From: Anoxybacteroides voinovskiense
GTDB lineage: Bacteria; Bacillota; Bacilli; Bacillales; Anoxybacillaceae
DNA: 45,162 nucleotides
Reading direction: 5' to 3'
Assembly: GCF_014196205.1 (NCBI RefSeq)
Contig: NZ_JACIDE010000024.1
Span: forward strand, 1 to 45,162
Under the pieces are notes generated by a model that had not been told where the DNA came from, made no database searches, and worked only from the letters and a program-made list of their open reading frames with translations. This document shows positions 15,860 to 23,804 of the stretch, piece after piece. Positions within the stretch are counted from its first letter, which is position 1. Each line of letters opens with the position of its first letter. The position numbers were made by a program, and so were the translations under genes.

Positions 15860-15914
15860 CCAAATTCCCCCTTTGTTTTTATATAGCACTAGTAGGAGGG
15901 GGATTCCCCCTCTA

Positions 15915-16191
15915 CCAGTCGCCTTCGCTTTTCTTCTTGTCTAGCTCCGGCTCCTAGCTGCTCGGGGGGCAAATAACCTTCCCCCTCGAGGTGGCGAGCA
16001 CCTCTCCGGGGGAAGAACATTCGCCCCGTCGCAGCTAACCAGTCGCCTTCGCTTTTCTTCTTGTCTAGCTCCGAACGAACATCCTCCTCCGCGTTTGCTT
16101 TCTCCGTCGACGTGCACGCACGTCTCGTCGAAAGCTTCCGCTTCCGTCGGATGTTTCCTTGGCTACGCCAAGGACCGTTCTTCGCTTTTCT
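15915..16191 (+). repeat. Dispersed modular repeat block 1 (modules A and B)
   Basis: This gene-free stretch holds two hairpin-forming modules that recur at 22486-22716. Module A (from about 15938) starts TGTCTAGCTCCGG and has GGGGGG/CCCCC and GAGGTGGCGAGCACCTC hairpins. Module B (from about 16062) starts TGTCTAGCTCCG and has GTCGACGTGCACGCACG and GTCGGATGTTTCC elements. Each ends CGCTTTTCT. A 35-base direct repeat (15915-15949, 16039-16073) flanks module A. No convincing coding frame is present. The role is unknown; they look like intergenic elements of the thermophilic bacilli. Confidence 0.8.
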
Positions 16192-16342
16192 ATGTGTATA
16201 CGCTTTCAAAGGAAGCGTATACAAAATATAGTGAAAATTTCTCCCCAAGCAATATCGTATCATTTTCTTGATAAGGTTGTCAAAAGGTTCATCGCCATTA
16301 TCTAATCTACTCGTCCGCTTTTTTGGATATGACACTTTCACG
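16192..16342. other. Non-coding stretch with a long hairpin
   Basis: GTATACGCTT (16196-16205) pairs perfectly with AAGCGTATAC (16213-16222). The rest, up to the terminator at 16343, shows no gene. Together with the repeat block this makes about 500 bases without a supported gene. Confidence 0.5.
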
Positions 16343-16367
16343 AAAAAAAGCTGGCGGTTGCCAGCTT
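16343..16367 (-). terminator. Rho-independent terminator of the 16366-16935 gene
   Basis: On the minus strand AAGCTGGC, AACC, GCCAGCTT and a run of Ts follow the stop codon directly; the stem includes part of the stop codon. Confidence 0.85.
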
Positions 16368-16935
16368 AATAGTCTAACTCAAGCCCGTCTAACAGCAAGC
16401 TTGCATACGCACCGCTTAAGCGGTGGAACGCTTCAAGGACATCTTCTCGTTCGGCGTCAAAAAAGCCTTTCATCATCGCTTGATTTTCCTCATGAATAAA
16501 GCTTAAAATGAAGTCCGTTTTAATGCGATTGGCGACTAACACCGCGCAATACGAGCGCTCGAGCTGCTGTTTGCGCGCTTTTTGATCGGCAATTTGCGCA
16601 AAATGTGCCTCATAGCGGCCGACGATGTTCGGAAGTTCGTCGTGAATGCGCGCTTGCGCTTCCTTCAACATCTTCTCCACCGCAGCGGCAGGTGGGAAAG
16701 TCCGGCTTTCTAGCACCGTTTGAAAAATTTGCTGCAACGCATACGTCGATTCGGTCGCAAACGCGACGTTCGTTACTAACACGTGCATATAGTCGTCTTC
16801 GTTCGCGGTATCGATGCGCATTTTCATAATCACTTCAAGCACATCGGAATGGATTTTTTCTTTCGTCCAATCGCTGACAAGTTGCTGAAGCAACACCGAT
16901 AACACTTGTCCCATTTCTTCTTTCGTTATACTCAT
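16366..16935 (-). CDS. Hypothetical helical cytoplasmic protein
   Basis: A 189-residue protein, predicted almost wholly alpha-helical, without signal peptide or membrane segment. It begins MSITKEEMGQVLSVLLQQLV and contains an Arg/Gln-rich helix (KARKQQLERSYC). I do not recognise a family. It is a single gene with its own terminator; the ATG is preceded by a modest GGGGAA site. It is transcribed divergently from the comK-like gene. GC content and codon use look like the neighbours. Confidence 0.75.
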   Translation of the reverse strand: MSITKEEMGQVLSVLLQQLVSDWTKEKIHSDVLEVIMKMRIDTANEDDYMHVLVTNVAFATESTYALQQIFQTVLESRTFPPAAAVEKMLKEAQARIHDELPNIVGRYEAHFAQIADQKARKQQLERSYCAVLVANRIKTDFILSFIHEENQAMMKGFFDAEREDVLEAFHRLSGAYASLLLDGLELDY

Positions 16936-17039
16936 TCGTCATTCCCCTTACTTGTAGTCTAGCTACCTTTAGCATGCCATTTTCATTGACAAGAAGTCAA
17001 TGACGAGAAAAGAAAAGATATGTCGAAATAGAAAAAATA

Positions 17040-17067
17040 ATGACTAAATTTGAAATTTTTGTATAAT
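17040..17067 (+). promoter_or_regulatory. Possible promoter and ComK-box-like site of the comK-like gene
   Basis: TATAAT at 17062-17067 has ATGACT sixteen bases upstream as a weak -35. Between them lies AAATTTGAAATTT (17046-17058), a near match to the AAAA-N5-TTTT half of a ComK box. ComK is known to activate its own gene in Bacillus subtilis. A hairpin (GAAAGGGG/CCCCTTTC) follows in the leader. The AT-rich context makes the box call weak. Confidence 0.35.
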
Positions 17068-17154
17068 AAAAGAGAAAGGGGGGCAAAGGCCCCTTTCAAA
17101 AACCGAACATATGTGCTAAAATGGGTGTAAAAAAATGGACGAGGGGGAATGGAC

Positions 17155-17656
17155 GTGCAGTATGAAATTAAAGAAACTACGCAGGCGCTTGAGCCGACGT
17201 ACAATGAGCGGGGAGAATTGTGCACGATCCGTTCATGAAACGAATGCCACGTACACCGTTGCAGCCTCCCCTTTACGCATCGTCGAACATAGCTGCATTT
17301 ACTACGGTTGCGCTTACGAAGGAAGGCTAGAAGCTGCCAAACTGATTTTAGGCTTAAAACAAATGGTTCCCATTTGCGTCAGCAACGCTTTACGACTCTA
17401 CATCATGCCAACATGCTCCCCAGACAGCGACAAATGTTTTTGGCTTGCCATACGCCACATCCACCACATCGAGCCGTACCGACAGAAAAAAGCAAAAGTC
17501 ATTCTCGCCAACGGCACTTCCCTCATCATTGACGCACACCGAGATACGCTTGAAGCGCGACGGGCGAAAACGACGCTCCTTTATTATACGCTTGAAATGC
17601 GCTGCGGCATTTATAAAGTCATTGAGCAAAAATTCCCGCTTTGGCGGCTTTTTTAA
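17155..17656 (+). pseudogene. comK: comK-like competence regulator interrupted by a frameshift
   Basis: Read in two frames this is a ComK-family protein. Frame one starts at GTG 17155 (or ATG 17149) after GAGGGGG and gives VQYEIKETTQAL then PTYNERGELCTIR, matching the ComK N-terminus, but ends at TGA 17236-17238. Frame two continues from about 17234 with ETNATYTVAASPLRIVEHSC, YYGCAYEGRLEAA and the downstream HIHHIEPY and TLEARRAKTTLLYYT elements. Dropping one T in the CGTTCAT context joins them with exactly the spacing of B. subtilis ComK between the Cys and PL. The joined protein would be about 167 residues, with a short C-terminus. It is a pseudogene, a phase switch or an assembly error. 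Confidence 0.75.
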
Positions 17657-17685
17657 ACACTGTCCCATCATGTGGGCAGTGTTTT
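17655..17685 (+). terminator. Terminator after the comK-like gene
   Basis: AAACACTG plus CCCA pairs with TGGG plus CAGTGTTT, with one bulged T and a T-rich end. It overlaps the stop codon region. Confidence 0.75.
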
Positions 17686-17721
17686 GTCATATAATTAGGT
17701 TAAGAGACAAGGAGAGGAGAA

Positions 17722-18153
17722 ATGAGAGTGAAACCGTTGCGGTTGCGAGGGCATCATTTATTATGTGTGCACGGGTTTCGCGGCATGGGATATAGCCCAT
17801 CGTTTGTGGAAAAAATGAAAGAAATTGTCCGCGATATTCGCGAGGAAGAAAAAGAGACGCTCATTCAAGTCGTCGTCGCGCTTGATGAGGCATGTTTTTC
17901 TTGTCCGCACCACGGCGAATCAACATGCCAAGCCGACACTACTTCCAACGACCACGTCGTATCGATGGACAAAAAAGTGCTTACTCATCTTGGCTTAGAA
18001 GAAAACGCTGTATATTTAAAATCAGAACTACTTCGTCTAACGGCAAAAAAGGTGCGTCCGGACGACTTAGATTATTTATGCGCCAATTGTTCGTGGCTTT
18101 CGTACGGCGTCTGCAAAGAAGGGATTGCTCATTTGCGGCAAAAAAATGAGTGA
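17722..18153 (+). CDS. DUF1284 domain protein
   Basis: A 143-residue protein with the DUF1284 opening LRLRGHHLLCVHGFRGMGYS and several conserved cysteines (CFSCPHHGESTC in the middle, YLCANCSWLSYGVC near the end) that suggest an iron-sulfur or zinc site. Its function is not known. AAGGAGAGG lies upstream of the ATG. It ends about ninety bases before aspartate kinase with no terminator between, so the two could be co-transcribed. Confidence 0.9.
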   Translation: MRVKPLRLRGHHLLCVHGFRGMGYSPSFVEKMKEIVRDIREEEKETLIQVVVALDEACFSCPHHGESTCQADTTSNDHVVSMDKKVLTHLGLEENAVYLKSELLRLTAKKVRPDDLDYLCANCSWLSYGVCKEGIAHLRQKNE

Positions 18154-18239
18154 ATTATCAGAAATTACTTCTTCCCCTTTCCAAAAAGTGTGGTATGATA
18201 AGAAAATATAAAAAGAATTTTACGGAAAGGGTTTTGTCA

Positions 18240-19607
18240 ATGAAAGTAGCAAAATTTGGGGGGAGTTCGGTCGCTAGTGCGGAACAGTTCCGCAAAGTGG
18301 CGTACATTGTTCAGTCAGATGTGGAACGGCGTATCATCGTCGTATCTGCGCCAGGGAAGCGGTACAAAACGGATACGAAAGTAACCGATCTATTAATCCA
18401 GCTCGGGGAAGCTGCCATCCATGGAGAGCCAGTCGAACCGTTCATCGAAACAGTGGTGGGAAGGTATGTCGATATCGCGGATGGATTGGAATTGTCTGCC
18501 GCTGATTTCATCGAGCAGATGGCAACAGACTTGCGGAAAAAAATCGAAACGTATCGCCATGACCAATCTCGGTTAATGGATGCGTTAAAGGCGAGCGGGG
18601 AAGACAATAATGCGAAATTAATGGCGCTTTATTTGCGCCATATCGGGCTTGATGCGCATTATGTCAGCCCGAAGGAAGCGGGCATTCTCGTGACGGACGA
18701 ACCAGGCAACGCGCAAATGTTGCCAGAGTCATACGAAAAGCTGCGCGAGCTAAAACATCGTTCCGGCGTGCTTGTCATTCCAGGCTTTTTCGGCTATTCG
18801 CTCAACGGGCATATTGTGACGTTTCCGCGCGGCGGCTCGGATATTACGGGTTCGATTGTCGCTGCTGGCGTCGGGGCGGACGTGTACGAAAACTTTACGG
18901 ATGTCGATTCGATTTATTGCGTCAATCCGTCCATTGTAGACAACCCACGCCAATTAAAAGAAATTACATATCGGGAAATGCGGGAGCTGTCGTATTCTGG
19001 CTTTTCTGTGTTTCATGATGAAGCGCTTGAACCGGTGTATAAAGCGCGCATTCCTGTTTGTGTGAAAAATACGAACAACCCAGAAGCACCTGGGACATGG
19101 ATTGTCGCCCAGCGCGACCATCGCGACCAGCCGGTAGCGGGGATTGCGAGCGACACGGGCTTTTGCAGCATTAACGTCAGCAAATATTTAATGAACCGCG
19201 AAATCGGCTTTGGCCGCAAGCTATTGCACATTTTAGAAGATGAAGGGATTTCGTACGAACATACCCCGTCCGGGATTGACAACATGTCCGTCATTTTGCG
19301 GGCAAACCAGCTCGAAGGGGAAAAAGAGCGGCGCATCGTCGACCGCATTCAGACGGAATTGCAAGTGGACGATATTCAAATTGAATACGGGCTTGCGCTC
19401 ATTATGGTCGTCGGCGAAGGGATGGAACGCGCTGTGGGGGTTGCTGCGAAAGCAACGGCCGCCTTTGCGAAAGCAAACATTAACATCGAAATGATTAACC
19501 AAGGCTCGTCCGAAGTAAGCATGATGTTTGGGGTGAAAGAAGAAGTCGTCGACCAAGCAGTAAAAGCGCTATATGACGCCTATTTTTCGAAACAGCCACT
19601 CTCTTAA
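18240..19607 (+). CDS. Aspartate kinase
   Basis: A 455-residue monofunctional aspartokinase catalysing the first step from aspartate to lysine, threonine and methionine. It starts KVAKFGGSSVAS, the ATP-binding signature, contains FPRGGSDITGS and NFTDVDSIYCVNP, and ends in two ACT domains (EIGFGRKLLHILEDEGISYE; NINIEMINQGSSEVSMMFGV) that sense amino acids. Length and layout match B. subtilis YclM/ThrD (aspartokinase III) rather than LysC with its internal start. The ATG follows AAAGGG by eight bases. No lysine riboswitch or T-box fits in the short upstream gap. Confidence 0.94.
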   Translation: MKVAKFGGSSVASAEQFRKVAYIVQSDVERRIIVVSAPGKRYKTDTKVTDLLIQLGEAAIHGEPVEPFIETVVGRYVDIADGLELSAADFIEQMATDLRKKIETYRHDQSRLMDALKASGEDNNAKLMALYLRHIGLDAHYVSPKEAGILVTDEPGNAQMLPESYEKLRELKHRSGVLVIPGFFGYSLNGHIVTFPRGGSDITGSIVAAGVGADVYENFTDVDSIYCVNPSIVDNPRQLKEITYREMRELSYSGFSVFHDEALEPVYKARIPVCVKNTNNPEAPGTWIVAQRDHRDQPVAGIASDTGFCSINVSKYLMNREIGFGRKLLHILEDEGISYEHTPSGIDNMSVILRANQLEGEKERRIVDRIQTELQVDDIQIEYGLALIMVVGEGMERAVGVAAKATAAFAKANINIEMINQGSSEVSMMFGVKEEVVDQAVKALYDAYFSKQPLS

Positions 19608-19625
19608 AAAGGGAGTGGCTTTCTA
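19594..19625 (+). terminator. Rho-independent terminator of aspartate kinase
   Basis: AGCCACTCTC pairs with GGGAGTGGCT around TTAAAAA; a TTTCT tail follows. It overlaps the last codons. Confidence 0.8.
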
Positions 19626-19641
19626 TACAGGAACAAGGCTC

Positions 19642-19712
19642 TGTCTAGCTTCAAGCGCCATAAGGTGTTTCCTCCTCGAACCTATGCGATCTTCGCTGAT
19701 AGAAAGGCGCTT
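19642..19712 (+). repeat. Dispersed repeat, module C copy 1
   Basis: It begins TGTCTAGCTTCAAGCGCCAT and continues with TTTCCTCCTCG and TGCGATCTTCGCTGATAG. A second copy lies at 22261-22332. It shares the TGTCTAGCT entry sequence with modules A and B. Confidence 0.75.
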
Positions 19713-19754
19713 TACACATTCCTTACATAATGAGGAAGAAAAATGAAAATACTA

Positions 19755-19775
19755 CCATTGTCTAAAGGACAATGG
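19755..19775 (+). promoter_or_regulatory. Hairpin abutting the ribosome site of the surface-protein gene
   Basis: CCATTGTC and GACAATGG form a perfect 8-bp stem with a five-base loop. Its right arm ends in the first G bases of the GGAGG ribosome site, so folding could limit translation of the surface protein and, through coupling, the sortase. Confidence 0.4.
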
Positions 19776-19785
19776 AGGGATGCTG

Positions 19786-20700
19786 ATGAGAAAGTGGATA
19801 GTTTCCGTTAGTTTGTTACTTGTTTTCTGTCATTCGTACCACGTGAGAGCAGCGGTTCGCATGGCGGACATAGAGCCGTATGTTCGCGAGGTTGGCTGGA
19901 CGGAAATGGATTTGCAGCGCTATTTGCTGCAGTATCATCGGACGCTTGCCGATTTTGCGACGAAAGAAGAGCTGAAGCGATGGCTCGGTCCGCCGGTGAC
20001 AGAAGCTGGCGTGGAGCGGTTATTGCAGCGCTATCAGTTGACGGAAGAACAATTGGAGGCGCTGCTTGGTCAGTTTGGTGAAACAATACAAGATTATACA
20101 TGGATGAACGATTTAGATACGGCCGTCCGCTTTTATTTGCGCACGTATGAACACATGCAGCGCGTGCATGATGCGCTTTCGTCGTTGGAATTTACAGAAG
20201 ACGAGGCGAAGCGGCTGTTTGACCATGTGCGGGCGCTTCCGGCGAACGGCAAACGCGAGTTGCAAGCGCAAGCAACGCGGTTAACAGACGGGAAGAACGA
20301 CCTAGAAGTGCTTGCCGACGTATGGCAACAGCTGTTGCGTACGCTTCAGCTAAAAGCGGATATGTACATCGTGGCGACCGGACAGATGAAACCGGTGTCT
20401 GCTCGTGAACTGCTGGAACGAAACGCGCGTGACGAAGACGTATGGATTGCGTTGTCGGACGAAGAAGGGATGCGGATTATGGACTTGCAGCTGCCAAAGC
20501 GCACGAATGTCGTCGATGCGATGATTGAAACGGAAAAAGAGCTACTTACGGCAGGGCAGCTAGCGTATGACATGAAAGGAACTCTATATGGGCAAAAAAT
20601 GGCAAATACCGCCTCGCCGTACGTTGCGAATATGGTATGGGGAGTGGTCTTGTTATTCATCGGATTATTTCTTTTTCGGAAAAAGAAGGTGGTGCGATGA
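19786..20700 (+). CDS. Processed acidic surface protein, class D sortase substrate
   Basis: A 304-residue exported protein. An N-terminal signal peptide (KWIVSVSLLLVFCHSYHVRA) is followed by a mostly helical, acidic body (EVGWTEMDLQRYLLQYH, RYQLTEEQLEALL) and a sorting tail: MANTAS, then a hydrophobic span (VVLLFIGLFLF) and RKKKVVR. The MANTAS motif is a variant of the LPNTA-type signal used by class D sortases, and the gene overlaps that sortase (ATGA). This matches the known pairing of processed acidic surface proteins with class D sortases. The second ATG (19786), seven bases after GGAGG, is preferred. It is probably anchored to the cell wall. Confidence 0.85.
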   Translation: MRKWIVSVSLLLVFCHSYHVRAAVRMADIEPYVREVGWTEMDLQRYLLQYHRTLADFATKEELKRWLGPPVTEAGVERLLQRYQLTEEQLEALLGQFGETIQDYTWMNDLDTAVRFYLRTYEHMQRVHDALSSLEFTEDEAKRLFDHVRALPANGKRELQAQATRLTDGKNDLEVLADVWQQLLRTLQLKADMYIVATGQMKPVSARELLERNARDEDVWIALSDEEGMRIMDLQLPKRTNVVDAMIETEKELLTAGQLAYDMKGTLYGQKMANTASPYVANMVWGVVLLFIGLFLFRKKKVVR

Positions 20701-21212
20701 AACGGACTTTCGCTTGTTTGTTTAGCGCGGCTGGGATTTGGTTGATGAGTTGGAACGGGTATTCGTATTGGCAAGGGGTTCATGCTACTGTCTCGTCGAC
20801 GGTAACAGCGTCAGGAACAGTGCTTGGCACGCTCACAATCCCAAAACTTTCGCTTGTTTTGCCGATATATGAAGGAACAACGGAAAAAGAATTAAAAAAA
20901 GGGGTCGGACATGAGCCAAATAGCGCTATGCCAGGAGAAACGGGGAATGTTGTACTTTCTGGCCATCGCGATACAGTGTTTCGCAAGCTTGGGAAAGTCG
21001 AGGTAGGGGATGAACTTGTTGTCGAAACAGCAGCTGGTCGGTTTCGATATGTGGTAAAAAAGGTGCGGATCGTCTCGGAAAACGACCGCACCGTTCTTGT
21101 CGATAAGCCGCGCCCGACGTTGACGGTGACGACTTGTTATCCGTTTCAGTTTATCGGCGATGCCAAGCAGCGGTATGTGCTCGTGGCGTATTTAACGTCC
21201 GTTCACCATTGA
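20697..21212 (+). CDS. Class D sortase
   Basis: A 171-residue membrane-anchored transpeptidase. One N-terminal helix is followed by the sortase barrel with LGTLTIPKLSLVLPIYEGT, catalytic His in VLSGHRDTVF, catalytic Cys in VTTCYPF and Arg in AKQRYVLVAY, all intact. It would cleave the MANTAS signal of the preceding protein and attach it to the wall. The ATG overlaps the stop of that gene (ATGA). The 3' end overlaps the convergent ywpF-like gene by 21 bases, so the two mRNAs have complementary ends. Confidence 0.93.
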   Translation: MKRTFACLFSAAGIWLMSWNGYSYWQGVHATVSSTVTASGTVLGTLTIPKLSLVLPIYEGTTEKELKKGVGHEPNSAMPGETGNVVLSGHRDTVFRKLGKVEVGDELVVETAAGRFRYVVKKVRIVSENDRTVLVDKPRPTLTVTTCYPFQFIGDAKQRYVLVAYLTSVHH

Positions 21213-21632
21213 TTCTTTCATCCCGCGCCGTTCGTGGAGCTGGTGTTTAAATTCTTTTAATAGCGCTTCGCCTTGCAACCCTTGTTCAACAAGTCCGGCT
21301 AACACCGTTTCCGCCCAATCCGTTTTGTTGCGGACGATGTGCCCGTCCATTAATACGCTTGCTCGGTCGTTCATTGGGGTAATCGAACGAACGGAAGCGA
21401 TGACGTTGGCAGGATCGTTGTTAATATTGGAAATGACGACTTGCAGGCGAAATTCCGCATGTTCATTTTGCAGTTTGGCGAATAGTGGTTCGTATTGTTT
21501 ATCGATATATGTTTCAATAAGCCAGCGGTTTTTATCGTCTTCTTTATTAATAATGAGCCCATCGATCAGCGGTATGTCTTCTTCTATTTCATCGCGGACG
21601 ACTTGGAGCCCGACAAGCTTGAACGTTTTCAT
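21192..21632 (-). CDS. YwpF-like protein
   Basis: A 146-residue cytoplasmic protein that matches the YwpF family of bacilli: MKTFKLVGLQVV at the start and EEDIPLIDGLIINKEDD. Function unknown. In B. subtilis ywpF also lies next to ssbB (ywpH), and the same pairing is seen here in divergent orientation, which supports the call. The ATG has GAGGTGG about five bases upstream. The 3' end overlaps the sortase gene. Confidence 0.85.
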   Translation of the reverse strand: MKTFKLVGLQVVRDEIEEDIPLIDGLIINKEDDKNRWLIETYIDKQYEPLFAKLQNEHAEFRLQVVISNINNDPANVIASVRSITPMNDRASVLMDGHIVRNKTDWAETVLAGLVEQGLQGEALLKEFKHQLHERRGMKESMVNGR

Positions 21633-21740
21633 TGTACCACCTCGTCAACGTTGTCTTACTCCTCATTATACCATATCGATGTTGGAAAAAGAAAAGCGGG
21701 GGATAGACAAACTTTGCGAAAAAAAGTGGTGATTCGTGCG

Positions 21741-21753
21741 AAAATTGAATTTT
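21741..21753 (+). promoter_or_regulatory. ComK-box-like site upstream of ssbB
   Basis: AAAATTGAATTTT is an exact AAAA-N5-TTTT half-box about 140 bases before ssbB, a gene known to be ComK-activated in B. subtilis. A second half at the standard spacing (8, 18 or 31) was not found; a degenerate AAAA-N6-TTTT lies at 21822-21835. The AT-rich context weakens the call. Confidence 0.35.
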
Positions 21754-21894
21754 CTCGCGAATTTTGCTTCTTTTTGTCGGTTTTTGCGTACAAAAAGAAC
21801 GAAAATCAATCAGAAAATTGAAAAATAGAGATTTTACGGATTTTTTTCCATCGTTTATGATAAAAACGAGAAAGAAAACGAAAGGGGGAATGGA

Positions 21895-22239
21895 ATGATT
21901 AATCAAGTCGTGCTTGTCGGGCGTTTAACGAAAGACCCAGAACTTCGCTATACGGCCGATGGCGCAGCCGTTGTGAACGTGACGCTTGCCGTGAGCCGCA
22001 ACTTCCGCAATGCGGAGGGGGTCGTCGATACCGATTTTGTCCATTGCACGCTTTGGCGGAAAGTGGCGGAAAATACCGCGCACTATTGCCGAAAAGGGTC
22101 GATTATCGGTGTAACGGGCCGCATTCAGACAAGAAGCTACGAAAATCAAGATGGGAAGCGGGTACATGTGACCGAAGTCGTCGCGGAGTCGGTTCGATTT
22201 ATGGGTGGAAAAACGACGGCGTGGGTTGCGCAAGAGTAA
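21895..22239 (+). CDS. ssbB: Single-stranded DNA-binding protein, competence-type paralogue
   Basis: A 114-residue OB-fold protein beginning [20 protein letters not shown] with [20 protein letters not shown] and [15 protein letters not shown]. It lacks the long linker and acidic DDDIPF-like tip of SsbA, as expected for SsbB, which protects incoming DNA during transformation. The position next to ywpF supports this. GAAAGGGGG lies upstream. Since the comK-like gene in this window is broken, its regulation may have changed. Confidence 0.92.
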   Translation: MINQVVLVGRLTKDPELRYTADGAAVVNVTLAVSRNFRNAEGVVDTDFVHCTLWRKVAENTAHYCRKGSIIGVTGRIQTRSYENQDGKRVHVTEVVAESVRFMGGKTTAWVAQE

Positions 22240-22260
22240 GTCCTTTCTTTCGTAGGGAGC

Positions 22261-22716
22261 TGTCTAGCTCCAAGCGCCATCGGTTCAAGGCGCTTCCTCC
22301 TCGGTGGGGCTTTGTGCGATCTTCACCGATAGGCAGTACTTTGCACTTTTCTTATTCTTTCCCCAACTATTCCCCAAGAGAGAGTCGTATCCTCCATCGT
22401 CCCCACGATTGCCAGCCCCTAGCGGCTGGTGTTTTTTATCGCGCGGGCCAAACGCCCGCGCACAATCGCCATCGCTTTTCGGTGATGTCTAGCTACGAAC
22501 TAACATCCTCCTCCGCTTCTGCTTTCGCCGTCGACGTGCACGCACGTCTCGTCGAAAGCGTGCGCTTCCGTCGGATGTTTCCTTGGCTGCTCCAGGACCG
22601 TTCTTCGCTTTTCTTGATTGTCTAGCTCTGGCTCCTAGCTGCTCGGGGGGTCAAATCACCTTCCCCCCTCGAGGTGGCGAGCACCTCTCTGGGGGAGTTC
22701 GTCCCATCGCTTTTCT
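22261..22716 (+). repeat. Dispersed modular repeat block 2 (modules C, B, A)
   Basis: This 475-base gene-free stretch carries module C copy 2 (22261 on, TGTCTAGCTCCAAGCGCCAT with an internal AAGCGCC/GGCGCTT hairpin), a GCGCGGGC/GCCCGCGC hairpin near 22440-22462, module B copy 2 (from about 22486; the CGTCGACGTGCACGCACG core is identical to copy 1) and module A copy 2 (from about 22620; CTCGAGGTGGCGAGCACC identical). Module order is B then A, reverse of block 1. Each module starts TGTCTAGCT and ends near CGCTTTTCT. Confidence 0.8.
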
Positions 22717-23125
22717 ATTCCACCAAGCGCATGAATTCTTTCATAACAGCGATGACAGCGGATTCAATATGTTTTCGTTTTTTGGCAGGAAGCTGAGCAA
22801 GCGAGTGGAGCGCTTGTTCCATGTCGGGATGTTGCTTTAAGTAGTCGATAATATCAAGCATCGTTTCGTCGACTTTGTCTGTGGCATACAGGCGGTTTAC
22901 TTCGCGCAGCAGTTGTTGTTTCGATGGTCGTCTGCCGATTAAAAAATCGATGCTCACATCGTATAAGTCGCTCAATTTTTCCAACGATTGCAAATCTGGA
23001 AGCGTCTCGCCTGTTTCCCATTTGCTAATTTGTGAGCGCGACATATTTAATCGCTGCGCCACGTCTTCTTGCGTCCAGTTTTGTTGTTTCCGCAAATATT
23101 TCAGATGGTCGGCTAGTTTTGTCAT
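22715..23125 (-). CDS. XRE-family transcriptional regulator
   Basis: A 136-residue protein. The N-terminal Cro/C1 helix-turn-helix is clear: LRKQQNWTQEDVAQRLNMS, then RSQISKWETGETLPDL and the LYDVSIDFLIGR end of the domain. The rest is helical and ends KEFMRLVE, perhaps for dimerisation. The ATG at 23125 is chosen because the HTH domain starts there; the frame is open to 23161 and the ribosome site (GTGGTG) is weak. It is transcribed away from the unknown gene at 23324. Targets unknown. Confidence 0.88.
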   Translation of the reverse strand: MTKLADHLKYLRKQQNWTQEDVAQRLNMSRSQISKWETGETLPDLQSLEKLSDLYDVSIDFLIGRRPSKQQLLREVNRLYATDKVDETMLDIIDYLKQHPDMEQALHSLAQLPAKKRKHIESAVIAVMKEFMRLVE

Positions 23126-23323
23126 TTTGTTCACCACAACTTTACGAATTCCACCGTACATTAAACATATAAGATGAAGCCAACCATCTACGTTCGATTT
23201 CAGAACAAACGATTATTTGTCAAAAACAAGAACGAAAAGCGCGATTCGACAACTTTTTTATCCACCGTTAAATTGTTAAAATGTAAAAAAATGATAAATA
23301 TTTACGAATGGGAGAGGATGAAA

Positions 23324-23803
23324 GTGAATATTTATCTTGCCGATTTAGTCATTCGCCAACAAAAAGGAAGAGGCCGTCGCTGTACATATCACATCTTTAT
23401 TAAAGAAATGAAACACCCGATTTCGCTTCGGCTCGCCACGATTACGCGCGCGAATTTTACTGATTCGCTTCACTTTTTGCGGCGAAAAGAAGAAACCGTT
23501 GTGGTGATGGAAGGGGATGTGCGATTTCGCCAAATTGCCTGCCATGCGAACGCCCAGCTTTATTTTTTGTTTAAATCGGTCAACCAGCGATATATGTTCG
23601 TGTTAAAGCTCGACTTAGAAAAACGTACGGTTACGATCACTTCCCACGAATGGAGCGACCGTCAACAACAGTACGTCCCTCTTCGCACGAATGCGCTTCT
23701 CATGATTGAACGTCAGCTCATCTATGACATCCTCCAGTCGCTTTCCATTTGCAAGAATGAACGAGTGTCCTATCTTTTTACATCACCTGTGCGCAAAAAA
23801 TAA
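23324..23803 (+). CDS. Hypothetical protein
   Basis: A 159-residue basic cytoplasmic protein with alternating beta-strand-like stretches (RCTYHIFIKEM, AQLYFLFKSV, YMFVLKLDLEKRTVTIT) and a helical end. I do not recognise a family. GGGAGAGG directly abuts an ATG at 23318, so the GTG at 23324 with better spacing is preferred; both give nearly the same protein. It is divergent from the XRE regulator, which may control it. Confidence 0.7.
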   Translation: MNIYLADLVIRQQKGRGRRCTYHIFIKEMKHPISLRLATITRANFTDSLHFLRRKEETVVVMEGDVRFRQIACHANAQLYFLFKSVNQRYMFVLKLDLEKRTVTITSHEWSDRQQQYVPLRTNALLMIERQLIYDILQSLSICKNERVSYLFTSPVRKK

Positions 23804-23804
23804 A

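Noticed and set aside
15889-16341. A 150-residue minus-strand open frame across the repeat block
   Set aside because: It is made of the repeat modules and a hairpin, is extremely Arg/Lys-rich, has no ribosome site and no folded-protein pattern.
17074-17098. GAAAGGGG/CCCCTTTC hairpin before the comK-like gene as a riboswitch
   Set aside because: A single short hairpin without further conserved structure; too little to call.
18154-18239. Lysine riboswitch or T-box for aspartate kinase
   Set aside because: The gap of 86 bases is too short and shows no T-box or lysine-riboswitch elements.
22044-22625. A 193-residue plus-strand open frame over ssbB and the repeat block
   Set aside because: It is out of frame with ssbB and continues through hairpin repeats; composition is not protein-like.
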